DNA from: Sedimentisphaerales bacterium
Lineage (GTDB): Bacteria > Planctomycetota > Phycisphaerae > Sedimentisphaerales > Anaerobacaceae
Reading direction: 5' to 3'
DNA: 32,797 nucleotides
NCBI GenBank assembly: GCA_016932835.1
Contig: JAFGCD010000010.1
Span: 1 to 32,797 of the forward strand
A program made the translations under genes and the position numbers. The notes below the pieces were generated by a model. The model was not told where the DNA came from, did no database searches, and worked only from the letters and a program-made list of their open reading frames with translations. Below are positions 24,446 through 32,797 of the stretch, in pieces; within the stretch, counting starts at the first letter, position 1; each line of letters opens with the position of its first letter.

Positions 24446-26068
24446 ATGAGCAGTTTATTGGAAATTCTCGGCAGGGCGATTGTAATCGACGTCGCCGATC
24501 TGATATGGCACTGGCTAAACGCCGTAAGGCTGCCGAAGGACCTTAGTGACACCGCCGGACACGACGACCTAAAAGGAATAATCGATCTGATGGCGGCCTT
24601 GAAACTCGATACCGCAAGAGAGCAGCTCAGGCTCTATCTGTTCGAAAACCCTGCATGCATAAGGGGTCGAATGGCCGCCGCCGCAATATGCCTTCGCGAC
24701 AATCAAATTCAACAGGCTATCGATGAACTAAACTCCGTGTACATGCGGCAGCCTAATAACACGATGGCGCTTTATGCCCTCGGACACTGCTATGAAAGGC
24801 TCGGCAAAGAGGCCCAGGCCGTTGAGTTTTACCAGGATTGCCTTAAATTCAAAAACTACCTTCAGTTACCGGCCCAACGCCTCGCTGCAATATATTTCAA
24901 GAACAACCGACTCGGCAAGACAATCCAACAGTACGAATTGCTCAAGGCCGAGTATCCCGACGACATAAAGGCAATGGTCACGCTGGGCCAGCTATACATT
25001 GCCGCAGGCAGATTCGCCGACGCCGCCGGCATCTTCAACATCGCAATCCTCATACACCCCGACAATTTCCAGAGTAACGATGAACCGGAGATAGACATGC
25101 TCGTTCACGATGGCCGGTTCGACGATGCCCTTGAATTGCTCGAAGATATGGCACAAACCCAGCCGCACAGGGCGGACCTGCTCGCAAAAAGGGCCGACCT
25201 GCTGGCAATGTTCGGGGAAACGACAGATGCCATCGCCCAATATGAAGAAGTCCTAAGGCTCTGCCCCGATTTCCTCGAAGCCACTATAAAACTCGGCACG
25301 CTCTACCTGCAAACAGGCCGCGATGAGCATGCCGCCCACCTGTTCAACAGGGCTGTCGAGATAAACGATTCGATAGTCGATGCCTACATCGGCCTTGCAA
25401 CCGCCCACAAACTGGCCGCTGCCAACACCGAAGCACTAACGACACTCTCCCTCGCCGGCGCCATCCAGCCGAACAGTTCGATACTATTCGCCGAACTCGC
25501 AATACTCCACTTCAAAGCTCATACAACGCCCGAAAATCCCTTTGATGAGCCGGTAGAACAGGCGGACCTCATACATCACGTAATCGCCGCCCACCAAAAA
25601 CTCATCGCAGAACATCCCTGCAATCCCGATCCCTGTTATCGCCTCGGCGTGCTGCAAATGGGCCTTGCGCGATACCCGGAGGCAATCTCCGCATTCGAAC
25701 ATGTTTTGAATATGAATCCCCTTTATGCAAGAGCACGCACAAAACTCGCTGTATGTCTTTTTGAAACGAATAAAGCCCAACAAGCACTCGCACACCTCGC
25801 GGCGCCGGAAAACCTCGACCAGGCCACGCTCAGTCTTCACTACAAGACTGCCTTGCTCTACTGCAATCGCCTCAAATTCGCCTCAACCCTCATGAATCTT
25901 CAACGTCGCATGGAAGAAAACTACGCATACCCGGCTGCAGCGGACAATATCTCAATCGTTCTTCAGAATCTCGGTATAGTGGATAGGGCAGCCGCAACCT
26001 GGGACAGCCTCGCACAAATGGCGAATAACGGAGGCATCGACGACACACCCTACGAATCGGCTTTCTGA
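24446..26068 (+). CDS. tetratricopeptide-repeat protein
   Basis: The 540-residue product is nearly all alpha-helical pairs with TPR spacing, for example LYALGHCYERLGKEAQAVEFY, MVTLGQLYIAAGRFADAAGIF, TIKLGTLYLQTGRDEHAAHLF and CYRLGVLQMGLARYPEAISAF (each shown only in part). I count roughly ten repeats. There is no signal peptide, so it is probably a cytoplasmic scaffold for protein contacts, although the first 30 residues include one moderately hydrophobic stretch. ATG 24446 was chosen because GAGG lies 4 bases upstream and the reading frame before it has no repeat character; ATG 24311 would add an unlikely basic leader. It is convergent with the proline-rich membrane protein gene. Its partner and role are unknown. 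Confidence 0.88.
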   Translation: MSSLLEILGRAIVIDVADLIWHWLNAVRLPKDLSDTAGHDDLKGIIDLMAALKLDTAREQLRLYLFENPACIRGRMAAAAICLRDNQIQQAIDELNSVYMRQPNNTMALYALGHCYERLGKEAQAVEFYQDCLKFKNYLQLPAQRLAAIYFKNNRLGKTIQQYELLKAEYPDDIKAMVTLGQLYIAAGRFADAAGIFNIAILIHPDNFQSNDEPEIDMLVHDGRFDDALELLEDMAQTQPHRADLLAKRADLLAMFGETTDAIAQYEEVLRLCPDFLEATIKLGTLYLQTGRDEHAAHLFNRAVEINDSIVDAYIGLATAHKLAAANTEALTTLSLAGAIQPNSSILFAELAILHFKAHTTPENPFDEPVEQADLIHHVIAAHQKLIAEHPCNPDPCYRLGVLQMGLARYPEAISAFEHVLNMNPLYARARTKLAVCLFETNKAQQALAHLAAPENLDQATLSLHYKTALLYCNRLKFASTLMNLQRRMEENYAYPAAADNISIVLQNLGIVDRAAATWDSLAQMANNGGIDDTPYESAF

Positions 26069-26194
26069 ACCCCCAAAGCCCCAAAACCATAATTAGCCTG
26101 ACCTGAACCGAAAAAGCCCAATGAAACATAACATATCTTATGGGACGTTAAAAGTGGTCCGGTCTCAGGGGCTATCGATAGACAACTCTCGTTC

Positions 26195-26782
26195 TTAACG
26201 GATGATTTGCTCCTCGCAACTACGCAGCGCAACGCACTTGCCGAGTACTTCGTAGCAAATGATCGCCCTTCTCAGGTCCTCGCCGCTGGAGAAATCGGGC
26301 AGCAGATCGGTAAGTATATCCTCTTGCGGTTCCGGTGTGGATCGGTGAACAGCCTTGCTATCGGTTGTCGTCGCCGGTTTCGGCGGCTCCTTCGCCTCAG
26401 GTTCGACCATAATCGGCCGCTGTACATGCGGTCTGTCGGTCTGCATGCCCTGATGGGTCTGCAGAATCTCTTTTTTTATCTCAGCTACGAATGCACTTAG
26501 GGTGCTGCCGGGCCGAATAATGGACCGTGGCTGACCACGCCGAACCGCCTCACGGGCGGCGCCGGGCGCTATAGGCTGGGTGGCTTGCGGCCGGCGAGGT
26601 GGAATAGGGCCCGATTCCGCCTCGGACTCCTCCACATCCTGTCTCCGCTTTCGCGTTTTTACAAGGGCACTAAGCCCGCTAAAAGCGAGAACCACAACGA
26701 AAACCAGCAGTTGCATCCAGCCCCCGTCGTCCGACCTCAGCAGTACCACGCTAAAAACAGTGTCAACCCAAAGTTCGCTCAT
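26195..26782 (-). CDS. proline-rich single-span membrane protein of the flotillin operon
   Basis: The 195-residue product has one hydrophobic span at about 23-41 (MQLLVFVVVLAFSGLSALV), a basic stop-transfer KTRKRRQ, a long charged and Pro-rich linker (PIPPRRPQATQPIAP and PEAKEPPKP), and a C-terminal segment LRRAIICYEVLGKCVALR that looks like the only well-ordered part. I recall a similar C-terminal motif in planctomycete proteins but cannot name a family. Its ATG shares one base with the TAA stop of floA (TAATG), and AAGGA precedes it, so it is translationally coupled to floA. This makes it a strong candidate partner of the flotillin system. No catalytic motif is visible. Confidence 0.75.
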   Translation of the reverse strand: MSELWVDTVFSVVLLRSDDGGWMQLLVFVVVLAFSGLSALVKTRKRRQDVEESEAESGPIPPRRPQATQPIAPGAAREAVRRGQPRSIIRPGSTLSAFVAEIKKEILQTHQGMQTDRPHVQRPIMVEPEAKEPPKPATTTDSKAVHRSTPEPQEDILTDLLPDFSSGEDLRRAIICYEVLGKCVALRSCEEQIIR

Positions 26783-27795
26783 TATTCCTTCTTCTTCGGT
26801 TTTGCTATCGAATCACGCATCGAGGTATCGGCCATGACATTCTTCATCCGGTAATAATCCATAACACCGAGGTTGCCTTTCTTAAACGCCTCAGCCATCG
26901 CCAGCGGCACCTTCGACTCGTTTTCAACTACGAGCGCACGCATCTCCTGCTCGCGAGCCACCGCCATCGCGCGCCGTTTCTCAGCCTCTGCCTTCGCCCT
27001 TTCCAAATCGGCATAGGCCTGGTCCTTCTGAAGTTTAGCGCCAACATTCTCACCTACATCGACATCCGCAATATCAATCGAGAGAATCTCAAACGCCGTC
27101 CCTGCATCCAGACCCTTCGACAGAACGGCTTTCGAGATACTGTCAGGATTCTCCAGAACGGCCTTATACGTCATCGCGCTGCCGATTGTCGTAACAATGC
27201 CTTCGCCGACGCGGGCGATAACGGTCTCCTGGGTCGCCCCGCCGATTAGCCGCTCGATATTCGCCCGGACCGTAACCCGCGCCTTGGCCTTCATCTGGAT
27301 CCCGTCCTGAGCAACCGCATCGATCGTGTCTTTGCCCTTGGACGGGTCCGGGCAGTCGATAACCTTCGGGTGAACGCTCATCTGCACCGCTTCGAGAATG
27401 TCACGGCCCGCAAGATCGATCGCCGTCGCCGTCTGAAGCGAAAGATCAATACTCGCCCGGTTTGCTGCTATCAGAGCGCGGACTACATTAGGAACCCGTC
27501 CGCCGGCTAAATAGTGGCTTTCCAGATCCTTCGTCGTAAGTCTCAATCCCGCCTGGATCGCCGTGATCTTGCTCCGCACTATATCCCTGTAACGCACGCC
27601 CCGAATCCACATCCCTATTAGCTCTTTGAATTTGACATCCGCGTCGCAAAGCCTCGCCTGCCACCACAGCATGAAGAACTTGGCGAATAAGAAAGACATT
27701 GCAAGTATCGCAATGCCTGCGACAATGCCCAGAGCCCACCAGACACCCACAGGAATCACTGCTATGCCCGTAATTCTCATCATTGAAGTACTCAT
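26782..27795 (-). CDS. floA: flotillin-like protein FloA (SPFH family)
   Basis: FloA proteins organise membrane microdomains and affect membrane fluidity and protein complexes. The 337-residue product has an N-terminal hydrophobic region at about 12-45, the segment [24 protein letters not shown]-like (in parts), [22 protein letters not shown], an SPFH domain with [17 protein letters not shown] and [14 protein letters not shown], and a coiled-coil tail [22 protein letters not shown] ending in a basic KPKKKE. Length and motifs match Bacillus FloA (about 331). GG-rich sequence lies 6 bases before the ATG. It follows the short NfeD gene by 13 bases and overlaps the next gene by one base, as in the common nfeD-floA pairing. 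Confidence 0.95.
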   Translation of the reverse strand: MSTSMMRITGIAVIPVGVWWALGIVAGIAILAMSFLFAKFFMLWWQARLCDADVKFKELIGMWIRGVRYRDIVRSKITAIQAGLRLTTKDLESHYLAGGRVPNVVRALIAANRASIDLSLQTATAIDLAGRDILEAVQMSVHPKVIDCPDPSKGKDTIDAVAQDGIQMKAKARVTVRANIERLIGGATQETVIARVGEGIVTTIGSAMTYKAVLENPDSISKAVLSKGLDAGTAFEILSIDIADVDVGENVGAKLQKDQAYADLERAKAEAEKRRAMAVAREQEMRALVVENESKVPLAMAEAFKKGNLGVMDYYRMKNVMADTSMRDSIAKPKKKE

Positions 27796-27808
27796 CGTTA
27801 CCCTTTCC

Positions 27809-28300
27809 CTAACTTTCTTCTATTGTTCTAACCGTTACTTGCGTACTCTCAACTCCGATAACTGTAATCTTCTTACCTTTCTCAACATACCCGCTCTCGG
27901 CCACACATTCAACTCTTTGCCCCGAAAAATCGCACATTCCTACCGGACGCAGCGGAGTCAATACTATGCCCGTAGCCCCCGGAAGTTTCTTCAATTCCCC
28001 AATGTCCGGCACCGCATCGCCCTGCTTACGCTCAGGGGGAGACAGAATCACCCCTTTGCCGAATCGCGTCTTCGGGAAAACTTTGTAAGCTATTACAAGC
28101 ACGGAGGGTATCATTATGATCGCAACGACAATGCCCGCTATGCAAATCGTGGAACCGTGCTGATAGAATATATAAACGCCGCCGAACAGGCACGCGAACG
28201 CGCAAATGCTTATCACGCCTCCGCTTGGCACAAAAACCTCCGTTATCAGCAAAACTGCACAAGCAAGATAAAGGAAAATCGCAAACAGAATCCAGCCCAT
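27809..28300 (-). CDS. short NfeD-family membrane protein
   Basis: The 163-residue product has three hydrophobic spans over about residues 1-75 ([35 protein letters not shown] and [19 protein letters not shown]) and an NfeD C-terminal beta-barrel (OB-like) domain at about 100-160: [34 protein letters not shown]. It lacks the serine protease domain of the longer NfeD1 upstream. AGGAG lies 7 bases before the ATG, 15 bases after the NfeD1 stop. Such proteins are encoded next to flotillins and are thought to help assemble the microdomain. It lies between NfeD1 and FloA in one operon. Confidence 0.92.
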   Translation of the reverse strand: MGWILFAIFLYLACAVLLITEVFVPSGGVISICAFACLFGGVYIFYQHGSTICIAGIVVAIIMIPSVLVIAYKVFPKTRFGKGVILSPPERKQGDAVPDIGELKKLPGATGIVLTPLRPVGMCDFSGQRVECVAESGYVEKGKKITVIGVESTQVTVRTIEES

Positions 28301-28315
28301 AGATTTACTCCTCGT

Positions 28316-29878
28316 TCAAACCTCACGCCTATTCTGATTCTCATCCACCGCCCTGACAACCACACGGTTGCCGTGAATAGCGGTTATCTCAACCGTCGTG
28401 CCCTTCTCAAGGAACTCCGCCTTTGTCACCACATCGACTATCGCCCCGCTGAACTGCGCCTTGCCCGCAGGCCGAAGCGAAGAGACGACCTCTCCCCGCT
28501 CCCCGATTTGGACGCCCCTGTTCTTGCCCCCCGCCGGCGCCGTCATGCTCACGCCGATGCCGGCTCCGCCCGTCGAAGCCCTCGGCACGAGTATGAGACC
28601 GCGCAAAAACGGTATCTTCGGCAAATAACGTGCAACAAGCCACGCCACGACAACGAATCCCCCGAACCCGGCCAACAATCCGACGACGCCGTCTGCAAAT
28701 ACACCCCACTCGACTTCGGTCTCAGGCCACGGAACCTCGCCGGGCGGATTCTTGACCAGCATGCCGAAAATCCCGCCTAATATACAGAATATGCCCAGAA
28801 AACCGGCGATACCGAAACCAGGCAGCACGAAAAACTCAATCAAAAGAAGCACGGTACCTGTGACCAGCATCAGCACCTCGACCCAATTCGCCAGGTCAAC
28901 CATATACTTGCTGCCAACGATGATAACGACGCAGATAACGGCAACAAGGCCCGGCAGACCGACTCCGGGACTGCTCAATTCCAGATAAACCCCCAGCATA
29001 GCAAGCATAACCAGAACCGCCATTATTGCGGGCGAATTGATCCACCGCACCAGTTCTTCCGACCAGTTCGTCTCTAATACCGCCGGCTCGCCGGCAAACG
29101 TCACTCCATCGCGCTTGCCCAGAAAATCAAGCACCCCGTTCAGGTCGTCAACCTTTGCCCGTGCTATGCCGTATTCCACCGCATCTGAGGCCGTCAGAGT
29201 CAGAAGCTTGTCGCTCTCGACGACCAAGGTCTTGTTTGCCAGGTCGTATTCGTTCGGATCCATCTCCTCGATTCGGACACCCTCAACGAACTCATCCTCC
29301 CCAGTACTAAGGTTCTTAACACGATACACCTCAATCTGCATTGTAACCATCGCCCGCAGAAGCGCCTGCGGGTACTTATTCGCCTCTGCCGCCCTGTCGA
29401 ATGCCGCGCGGGTGAACGTCTCGACCTTCTCCCGCTCGACACCCTCAAGCTTCCCACCCATAGTGATCGGAGCGCAGTCACCGATCGTAGTATTCTCCAG
29501 CATGACAATATCCTGGCACGAAACGCTTATCATCGCCCCTGCCGATATCGCCTCCGTCGTCACGTATGCAACCGTTCGGGTCTTCTTGCCCAGTTCCAAT
29601 ATCAGATATTTCGCAATATCGTCGCCGGATTTGAGAAGCCCACCATAGGTTCCGATCTCGAAAATCAAGTACTCCGCCCCGGATTCCAGAGCAAGCTCGC
29701 TCCGCCGCTTGATAGACTTATACAGACCGTCGTCGATATCGCCCTTGCAGACAATAACCGCAGCCTTCGTACTCCGCGGCCCCGCATCGTTCGGCTCGTT
29801 GGGCGCCCCTGCCCCGCAAATACCTAACAACAGGGCAAAAATCGCAAATACACCGATTGACCGCACTCGATCCTTCAT
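28316..29878 (-). CDS. NfeD1-type membrane serine protease (ClpP-like domain plus NfeD domain)
   Basis: The 520-residue product starts with a signal sequence (about 1-24), a ClpP-like domain at about 38-240 (IFEIGTYGGLLKSGDDIAKYL, AYVTTEAISAGAMISVSC with probable nucleophile Ser112, DCAPIT), four or five membrane spans at about 290-430 (VLVMLAMLGVYLELSSPGVGLPGLVAVI, LIEFFVLPGFGIAGFLGI) and an NfeD domain at about 450-510. Archaeal homologues use a Ser-Lys dyad and cut stomatin-like proteins, so FloA may be a substrate or partner. ATG 29878 was chosen from the signal peptide over an upstream start at 29941; the ribosome site is weak. It is first in the NfeD/FloA operon. Confidence 0.93.
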   Translation of the reverse strand: MKDRVRSIGVFAIFALLLGICGAGAPNEPNDAGPRSTKAAVIVCKGDIDDGLYKSIKRRSELALESGAEYLIFEIGTYGGLLKSGDDIAKYLILELGKKTRTVAYVTTEAISAGAMISVSCQDIVMLENTTIGDCAPITMGGKLEGVEREKVETFTRAAFDRAAEANKYPQALLRAMVTMQIEVYRVKNLSTGEDEFVEGVRIEEMDPNEYDLANKTLVVESDKLLTLTASDAVEYGIARAKVDDLNGVLDFLGKRDGVTFAGEPAVLETNWSEELVRWINSPAIMAVLVMLAMLGVYLELSSPGVGLPGLVAVICVVIIVGSKYMVDLANWVEVLMLVTGTVLLLIEFFVLPGFGIAGFLGIFCILGGIFGMLVKNPPGEVPWPETEVEWGVFADGVVGLLAGFGGFVVVAWLVARYLPKIPFLRGLILVPRASTGGAGIGVSMTAPAGGKNRGVQIGERGEVVSSLRPAGKAQFSGAIVDVVTKAEFLEKGTTVEITAIHGNRVVVRAVDENQNRREV

Positions 29879-29900
29879 AATACTGTGAATTCTAATCCAA

Positions 29901-29919
29901 TGTTGTGTTCGCCACAACA
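29901..29919. repeat. 7-bp inverted repeat in the NfeD operon leader
   Basis: TGTTGTG (29901-29907) and CACAACA (29913-29919) flank a 5-base loop. It lies just 23 bases before the NfeD1 start, next to the predicted promoter, and could be a 5' stem-loop or an operator. It is not followed by a T-run in the direction of the operon. Confidence 0.4.
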
Positions 29920-29922
29920 CCA

Positions 29923-29951
29923 ATATTACCCAATTCCGCATTACCCCACAA
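29923..29951 (-). promoter_or_regulatory. candidate sigma70-like promoter for the NfeD/FloA operon
   Basis: On the minus strand TTGTGG (29951-29946), 17 bases, TAATAT (29928-29923). Transcription would begin near 29916, inside the inverted repeat at 29901-29919. Confidence 0.4.
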
Positions 29952-30059
29952 CATCCGAACAGGGCTACTAAGCCGCCCGATGCACCCGCATATCTATTCA
30001 GCCGCTGATGACGTTCTCAGCCACCCTCTCGCTGTTGAAATATCAACGCCCGCTGAATC

Positions 30060-31763
30060 TCAGTAATTCGCAGAGCCATTTGGCTCGACCCCTTCCCATT
30101 GGAGTCCGCCGATTATGGCCTGGGCGATGTTGGTCAGATGGTCGCCTATCTTCTCGATGTTATCAACCAGATCGATAAATATCAGCCCTGTTTCAGCCGA
30201 GCATTTGCCCTCGCTCATACGACCAACATGGCTGCGGCGGAACTCAAGCTGCATATTATTCAGGTTCTTCTCACATTCCAAAGCGGCCCGGGCGATTTTA
30301 ACGTCGCTGTTCTCAAGCGCATCGATGACACTGTCGAACATCTTCTCGACCTCATCTCGCAGCCGAGCCGCCTCTTCCAATGCGGAATCGCTGAACGCCT
30401 GTTTCTGCTCGATCTTGCGCTCCGCAATCTCAACGATGTTCACCGCGTGGTCGCCGATACGCTCCAAATCGTTAACCGTGTGCAAAAGCACCGGCAGCTC
30501 GATCGAAACGTCATCATCCAGTTGTCTCCGCGACAAAGTCGAAAGATACGTTGTAATTTCCAACTGGAACGAATCCACGAAATCCTCTATCTCACGAACC
30601 GATGCAAGCTTCTTGGCGTCATTATCGACAATCCCCTCTACAGCCCGCTCGAGCGCTCGCTTGGCCACCTTAGCCATACGGATAATCTCACGCTTCGTTT
30701 GCTGCAGCGCAATTACGGGCGTGTCCAGCAGGTGCTGTTCCAGAACCACAGGACGCACTGTAGCATCGCTCGGACGCTCAGGAAGGAGCTTGTCCACAGC
30801 CTGCTCCAGCAAACCGGCTATCGGCAGAAATATCGCAGAGTTGGCAACGTTAAAAAGGGTGTGAGCGACAGCTATATCCCACACGAGATTCGCAGAGCTT
30901 GCCTCCCATGGAGCGATAAACCGAACAACAGCGGCAAACCAGCCCAGATAAATAAAAGGCAAAGCAATAACCGAACCTGCGAGATTGAACAGAGTATGCG
31001 CCCACGCCGTCCGCTTTGCATTCAGGTTAGCCTGCAGCGCCGCAAGCTGCGCTGTTATCGTCGTGCCGATGTTGCTGCCCAGTACGAACGGAATTACCAC
31101 CCCTACCGCCTGCTGCCAGTCCCCTCCGAACGCCCCTCCCATAGCCATAGCCTGAACGATCGCAATCGCCGCCGAACTGCTCTGCAGGAGCATCGTTATT
31201 ACGGTCCCGGCCAATATGGCAAGAGCCGGATGATTTGAAAGGGTCTTGAACATGTCTTCGACTTTAGGACTGCCCTTCAATCCGACGAAAGCCCCTTTCA
31301 TGAAATCGATCCCGATAAAGAGTATTCCGAATCCGAGAAGGATAGTGCCCGTGCTCTTGGTCTTTCGAGTCTTGCCAAGAGTCTGCATCAGGAAGCCTAT
31401 TCCGATCAAAGGCAGGGCGTATGCGCTGATCTTGAACGTCCCGATGCCGGAGATAGAAACAAGCCACGCAGTCATCGTCGTACCGACATTTGTCCCGATC
31501 ACAACGCATATAGCCTGCTTGAGCGTCAACAGACCGGCATTGACAAACCCCACAACCATTACCGTCGTCGCCGAGCTCGACTGAACAAGAGCGGTTATTC
31601 CCGCCCCGACAAGGAACGCCACCAGTGGACGCCTCGTCATTGATTCAAGAATGTTTCTTAGCTTCTGCCCCGCGACTTTCTTAAGCCCGTCCGACATCAA
31701 CCCCATGCCGAACAAAAAGAGCCCGAGCCCCCCTACTATCCCGAAAACCATGTCCTGGATCAT
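30060..31763 (-). CDS. Na/Pi cotransporter family protein with PhoU-like tail
   Basis: This type of protein takes up phosphate with sodium through the inner membrane. The 567-residue product has two inverted transport repeats with the signature QSSSATT at 61-67 and QSSSAAI at 194-200, GTNVGTT and GSNIGTT loops, about eight membrane spans, and from about 340 a cytoplasmic PhoU-like helical domain (VNDLERIGDHAVNIVEIAER, LVDNIEKIGDHLTNIAQA). The PhoU-like repeats usually bind metal clusters and may regulate transport. AGGA lies 6 bases before the ATG. A close paralogue lies 152 bases upstream in the same direction, but a predicted promoter between them suggests separate control. No pst or pho regulator gene is in the window. 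Confidence 0.94.
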   Translation of the reverse strand: MIQDMVFGIVGGLGLFLFGMGLMSDGLKKVAGQKLRNILESMTRRPLVAFLVGAGITALVQSSSATTVMVVGFVNAGLLTLKQAICVVIGTNVGTTMTAWLVSISGIGTFKISAYALPLIGIGFLMQTLGKTRKTKSTGTILLGFGILFIGIDFMKGAFVGLKGSPKVEDMFKTLSNHPALAILAGTVITMLLQSSSAAIAIVQAMAMGGAFGGDWQQAVGVVIPFVLGSNIGTTITAQLAALQANLNAKRTAWAHTLFNLAGSVIALPFIYLGWFAAVVRFIAPWEASSANLVWDIAVAHTLFNVANSAIFLPIAGLLEQAVDKLLPERPSDATVRPVVLEQHLLDTPVIALQQTKREIIRMAKVAKRALERAVEGIVDNDAKKLASVREIEDFVDSFQLEITTYLSTLSRRQLDDDVSIELPVLLHTVNDLERIGDHAVNIVEIAERKIEQKQAFSDSALEEAARLRDEVEKMFDSVIDALENSDVKIARAALECEKNLNNMQLEFRRSHVGRMSEGKCSAETGLIFIDLVDNIEKIGDHLTNIAQAIIGGLQWEGVEPNGSANY

Positions 31764-31827
31764 GTCTCTTCCTTAGTACGAAAACAAATGCATCTCAACC
31801 ACATTTCATAACTGACATCTGTGGAAT

Positions 31828-31846
31828 TCGAATACCCCATATTCGA
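31828..31846. repeat. 7-bp inverted repeat upstream of the Na/Pi gene
   Basis: TCGAATA (31828-31834) and TATTCGA (31840-31846) flank a 5-base loop. It lies directly downstream of the predicted promoter for the gene at 30060. No T-run follows on the minus strand, so it is not a classical terminator for the upstream paralogue; an operator or leader stem is possible. Confidence 0.4.
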
Positions 31847-31850
31847 CGTA

Positions 31851-31879
31851 CCCTTACCGTATTTTCCTCTTCGTGTCAA
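31851..31879 (-). promoter_or_regulatory. candidate promoter for the Na/Pi cotransporter gene
   Basis: On the minus strand a perfect TTGACA (31879-31874) is followed 17 bases later by TAAGGG (31856-31851), a poor -10. A regulator may be needed. The site lies in the 152-base space between the two paralogues. Confidence 0.35.
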
Positions 31880-31915
31880 GAAAATCGCATAGAAATTATG
31901 CCCTGTTATGGCGCG

Positions 31916-32797
31916 CTAATCTTCCCCATCCTCGGGTTCAGGCCTCGATGGAACCTTGAGTTCTGCGCCGTCCCACTGCAGCCCGCCCTTCACAGCCTGC
32001 GCGATATTGGTCAAATGGTCCCCGATCTTCTCGACGTTATCGACTAAATCGATGAAAATCAGCCCGGCGTCCGCACTGCAAAGCTGTTCCGTCATACGCC
32101 TGACGTGGCTGCGGCGAAACTCTATCTGCATCCGGTTGATAGTGTTTTCTTTCGCCAGCGCCGATATCGCGGCCACGACGTCGTTATTTTGCAAGGCGGC
32201 TATGATGCAGTCGCACATCTGCTCGGCCTCCGCCTTCAATTCCGCAATTTCGCCCAAAGCCTCTTCGCTGAACGACAGCTTCAACTCGATCTTGCGCTCG
32301 GCGATCTCCGCAATGTTCTCGGCATGGTCGCCGATTCGCTCCAGATCGTTGATCGTGTGCATGAGTACAGGCAGTTCGGCGGATGTTTCTTCGGATATCT
32401 CCTTCTCGGAAATAGCCGCAAGATACGACGTGATCTCGTACTGGAGACTGTCCGTTACGTCCTCGATAACACGCGACCGGTTCAGCTTGGCCTGGTTGTC
32501 CTCGACAAGGCCGTCGATTGCCTGGGTCACCGCCCGCTTGGCCGTCTGCGCCATACGCACTATCTCACGACGAACCTGCTGAAGCGCCAATTCCGGAGTC
32601 GCCAGAAGGTGACGCTCGAGAACCGTCGGGCGAACGATCAGGTCGTCCGGTTTTTCCGGAACCAGCCGAATCACAACTTTTTCCAGAAAGCCTGTCAGCG
32701 GAAGGAAGAACACCGCCTCGAATATCTTGATGCTCGTATGAGCAATAGCGATGCTCGCCATAATACGCGTCTCGCTGAGTTCCCACGGGGCCACGAA
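31916..32797 (-). CDS. second Na/Pi cotransporter family protein, cut by the window edge
   Basis: Only the C-terminal 293 residues are in the window; the frame stays open to the last base. What is visible is the end of the membrane domain (APWELSETRIMASIAIAHTS, parallel to APWEASSANLVWDIAVAHTL in the neighbour) and a complete PhoU-like tail with INDLERIGDHAENIAEIAER and LVDNVEKIGDHLTNIAQA. By eye about half or more of the residues match the downstream paralogue, including its final GLQWDGAE. The two are therefore a tandem duplication or a pair kept for different conditions. The start, the QSSS motifs and the promoter lie beyond the window. Extra acidic residues (EPEDGED) end this copy. Confidence 0.93.
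   Translation of the reverse strand, partial: FVAPWELSETRIMASIAIAHTSIKIFEAVFFLPLTGFLEKVVIRLVPEKPDDLIVRPTVLERHLLATPELALQQVRREIVRMAQTAKRAVTQAIDGLVEDNQAKLNRSRVIEDVTDSLQYEITSYLAAISEKEISEETSAELPVLMHTINDLERIGDHAENIAEIAERKIELKLSFSEEALGEIAELKAEAEQMCDCIIAALQNNDVVAAISALAKENTINRMQIEFRRSHVRRMTEQLCSADAGLIFIDLVDNVEKIGDHLTNIAQAVKGGLQWDGAELKVPSRPEPEDGED

Noticed and set aside
27626-28780. Plus-strand frame of 384 codons
   Set aside because: It is antisense to floA, the short NfeD gene and NfeD1, all of which are clear families; the translation is low-complexity and Arg/His-rich, typical of a shadow frame.
30099-31238. Plus-strand frame of 379 codons
   Set aside because: It lies antisense to the Na/Pi cotransporter gene and shows no domain.
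1-32797. Mobile element, phage, defence island or CRISPR array
   Set aside because: No transposase, integrase, long terminal repeats, direct-repeat array or defence-type gene was seen; all large frames fit ordinary families.

Overview
The window reads as a chromosomal segment of a Gram-negative-type bacterium, most likely a planctomycete of the Phycisphaerae kind. This is inference from gene content: a flotillin/NfeD operon followed by a proline-rich membrane protein, a SUMF1-fold domain fused to sialidase-like propellers, a rhamnosidase-like lipoprotein hydrolase, a TAXI-TRAP transporter and several lipoproteins. No RNA gene, CRISPR array, insertion sequence or phage gene was seen. The region looks like ordinary core and accessory metabolism, densely coded on both strands.

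Layout. (1) 1-334: a small secreted or membrane peptide gene (+). (2) 334-5963 (minus): an aspartate-family operon in the order hom, proposed homoserine kinase of the alkaline phosphatase superfamily, lysC, a staphylococcal-nuclease-like protein, and a short pyruvate kinase. A sigma70-like promoter lies in front of hom, and lysC carries a well-placed internal start for a separate regulatory subunit. (3) 6100-8334 (minus): a large GH106-like hydrolase, divergent from (4) 8470-12786 (+): an uncharacterised lipoprotein, then a TAXI solute-binding lipoprotein directly abutting a fused TRAP permease. (5) 12961-14418 (+): a PBP4-type D,D-carboxypeptidase with an altered SxN motif, convergent with (6) 14466-18323 (minus): two overlapping CNNM/CorC-type membrane proteins and a GT-C-type membrane glycosyltransferase. 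(7) 18440-19216 (minus): a soluble histidine kinase, divergent from (8) 19376-24131 (+): a small conserved-looking protein, a SUMF1/double-sialidase fusion, a small lipoprotein, a PfpI/DJ-1 protein and a stand-alone response regulator. (9) 24446-26068 (+): a TPR protein. (10) 26195-29878 (minus): NfeD1 protease, short NfeD, FloA and a proline-rich membrane protein. (11) 30060-32797 (minus): two tandem Na/Pi cotransporters with PhoU-like tails, the upstream one cut by the window edge.

How they work together. The hom/kinase/lysC genes give three steps of threonine/lysine precursor synthesis; threonine synthase and aspartate-semialdehyde dehydrogenase are not here. The NfeD/FloA genes should form one membrane-microdomain module. 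The kinase and response regulator that bracket region 8 may be a split two-component pair. The strongest leads for a second look are the internal lysC start, the fourth gene of the flotillin operon, the SUMF1/double-propeller fusion, the SxN change in the carboxypeptidase and the truncated pyruvate kinase.
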